The notes below the pieces were generated by a model. The model was not told where the DNA came from. It did no database searches and was given only the letters and a program-made list of their open reading frames with translations. A stretch of 64,000 nucleotides of DNA from Streptomyces fungicidicus (lineage in GTDB: Bacteria; Actinomycetota; Actinomycetes; Streptomycetales; Streptomycetaceae), in assembly GCF_003665435.1 (NCBI RefSeq), contig NZ_CP023407.1, forward strand, positions 124,001 through 188,000. Reading direction: 5' to 3'. Positions within the stretch are counted from its first letter, which is position 1, and each line of letters starts with the position of its first letter. Below are positions 63,584 through 64,000 of this stretch, in pieces. The position numbers were made by a program, and so were the translations under genes.

Positions 63584-64000
63584 CGACCGCACCCGCGCCC
63601 GCCCCCTCCACCACCGGACCCGCCCTCGACGTCGAAGGGCTGTGCGTGGACCTGAGCACGGCCTCCGGAACGGTACGCGCCGTGGACGGCGTCAGTTTCA
63701 GCGTCCGCCGGGGCCGCACCCTGGCCCTGCTCGGCGAGTCCGGCTGCGGCAAGTCGATGACCGCGCTGTCGGTCGTGGGACTGCTCGACCCCGCGGCGGA
63801 GGTGACCGGAGGCGCCGTACGGGTCAGGGGCGAGGACACCCTGCGCCTCAGCCCGGCCGAGCGCCGCAAACTGGCCGGCCCCGTCCTGTCCATCGTCTTC
63901 CAGGACGCCCTGACCGCCCTCAACCCGGTGCAGCCGGTGGGCCGGCAGATCGGCGAGCCGTTCCGCATCCACCGCGGGCTCTCCCGGCGCGCGGCCCGGG
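63580..64000 (+). CDS. Dpp/Opp-type ABC ATPase, truncated by window edge
   Basis: GTG 63580; about 140 residues are seen, and the rest lies beyond the right edge. The N-terminal P-loop is complete (ALLGESGCGKSMTALSVVGL, Walker A GESGCGKS), with ALDVEGLCVDLSTASGTVRA before it and the Q-loop in SIVFQDALTALNPVQPVGRQ. The pattern is that of the DppD-type ATPase. ABC signature and Walker B are outside the window. The gene overlaps the permease 2 stop, so the importer genes are translationally coupled. Confidence 0.9.
   Translation, partial: MTTAPAPAPSTTGPALDVEGLCVDLSTASGTVRAVDGVSFSVRRGRTLALLGESGCGKSMTALSVVGLLDPAAEVTGGAVRVRGEDTLRLSPAERRKLAGPVLSIVFQDALTALNPVQPVGRQIGEPFRIHRGLSRRAAR

Overview
The window is high-GC DNA with Streptomyces-type genes throughout: a tap-tpg telomere-maintenance pair, a rheA/hsp18 heat-shock pair, a CebR-type beta-glucoside locus, a modular polyketide synthase (PKS), and GTG starts with GGAGG ribosome sites. 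Linear-chromosome maintenance genes, a biosynthetic cluster edge, many small lineage-specific genes and a patch of decayed insertion sequences together suggest an arm of a linear Streptomyces (or close relative) chromosome. No rRNA, tRNA or CRISPR array was seen.

Layout. 1-12.5 kb: edge of a PKS cluster. The minus-strand PKS runs off the left edge and has no acyltransferase domain in the part seen (trans-AT style). Its first ketosynthase carries Ser instead of the active-site Cys. A DUF4180 gene, a P450, a Sfp-type phosphopantetheinyl transferase and a SUMF1-domain gene follow, then a small gene and a DNA polymerase Y remnant. 12.6-20.2 kb: two tandem DUF1254/DUF1214 proteins with a GAP-family membrane protein, then a methyltransferase, an acetyltransferase, a Ser/Thr kinase and a DUF4241 gene. 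20.2-24.1 kb: tpg, tap and an aldo/keto reductase. 24.3-34.3 kb: a probable beta-1,3-glucan utilisation locus with a secreted GH81 glucanase, a LacI regulator, an ABC sugar importer and a GH1 beta-glucosidase, tied together by four TGAGAGCGCTCTCA-like palindromes.

34.4-37.2 kb: a FabH remnant, the rheA-hsp18 divergon with a perfect RheA-type operator, a DUF2267 gene and an acetyltransferase. 37.3-45.6 kb: mostly small or single genes, including an orphan N-terminally short LanC, a TetR/EamA divergon with two operator copies, a zinc-ribbon/membrane pair, and a DUF2945-DUF488-alkyltransferase-like operon. 46.2-47.3 kb: an ArsR-VOC-VOC operon behind a perfect 11-bp palindrome. 47.3-51 kb: a decayed zone with DUF3618, DUF4235, Nudix, IS701, IS1380, aldo/keto reductase and TnpB remnants around an intact acetyltransferase and a serine hydrolase. 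A Nudix gene here appears to be split by a roughly 950-bp inversion flanked by a 30-bp inverted repeat.

51.1-55.4 kb: a DUF1963 protein, an aldo/keto reductase, a UBP-zinc-finger/DUF427 fusion and a MerR regulator. 55.5-64 kb: an acid-sugar catabolic operon (minus: 2-hydroxyacid dehydrogenase, glucarate-dehydratase-like enolase, second 2-hydroxyacid dehydrogenase, 5-dehydro-4-deoxyglucarate dehydratase) divergent from a Dpp/Opp-type ABC importer (plus: lipoprotein, two permeases, ATPase cut by the right edge). The two transcription units share an 11-mer, TGTAGACAGCC, and probably form one uptake-and-breakdown system for an aldarate-like substrate.
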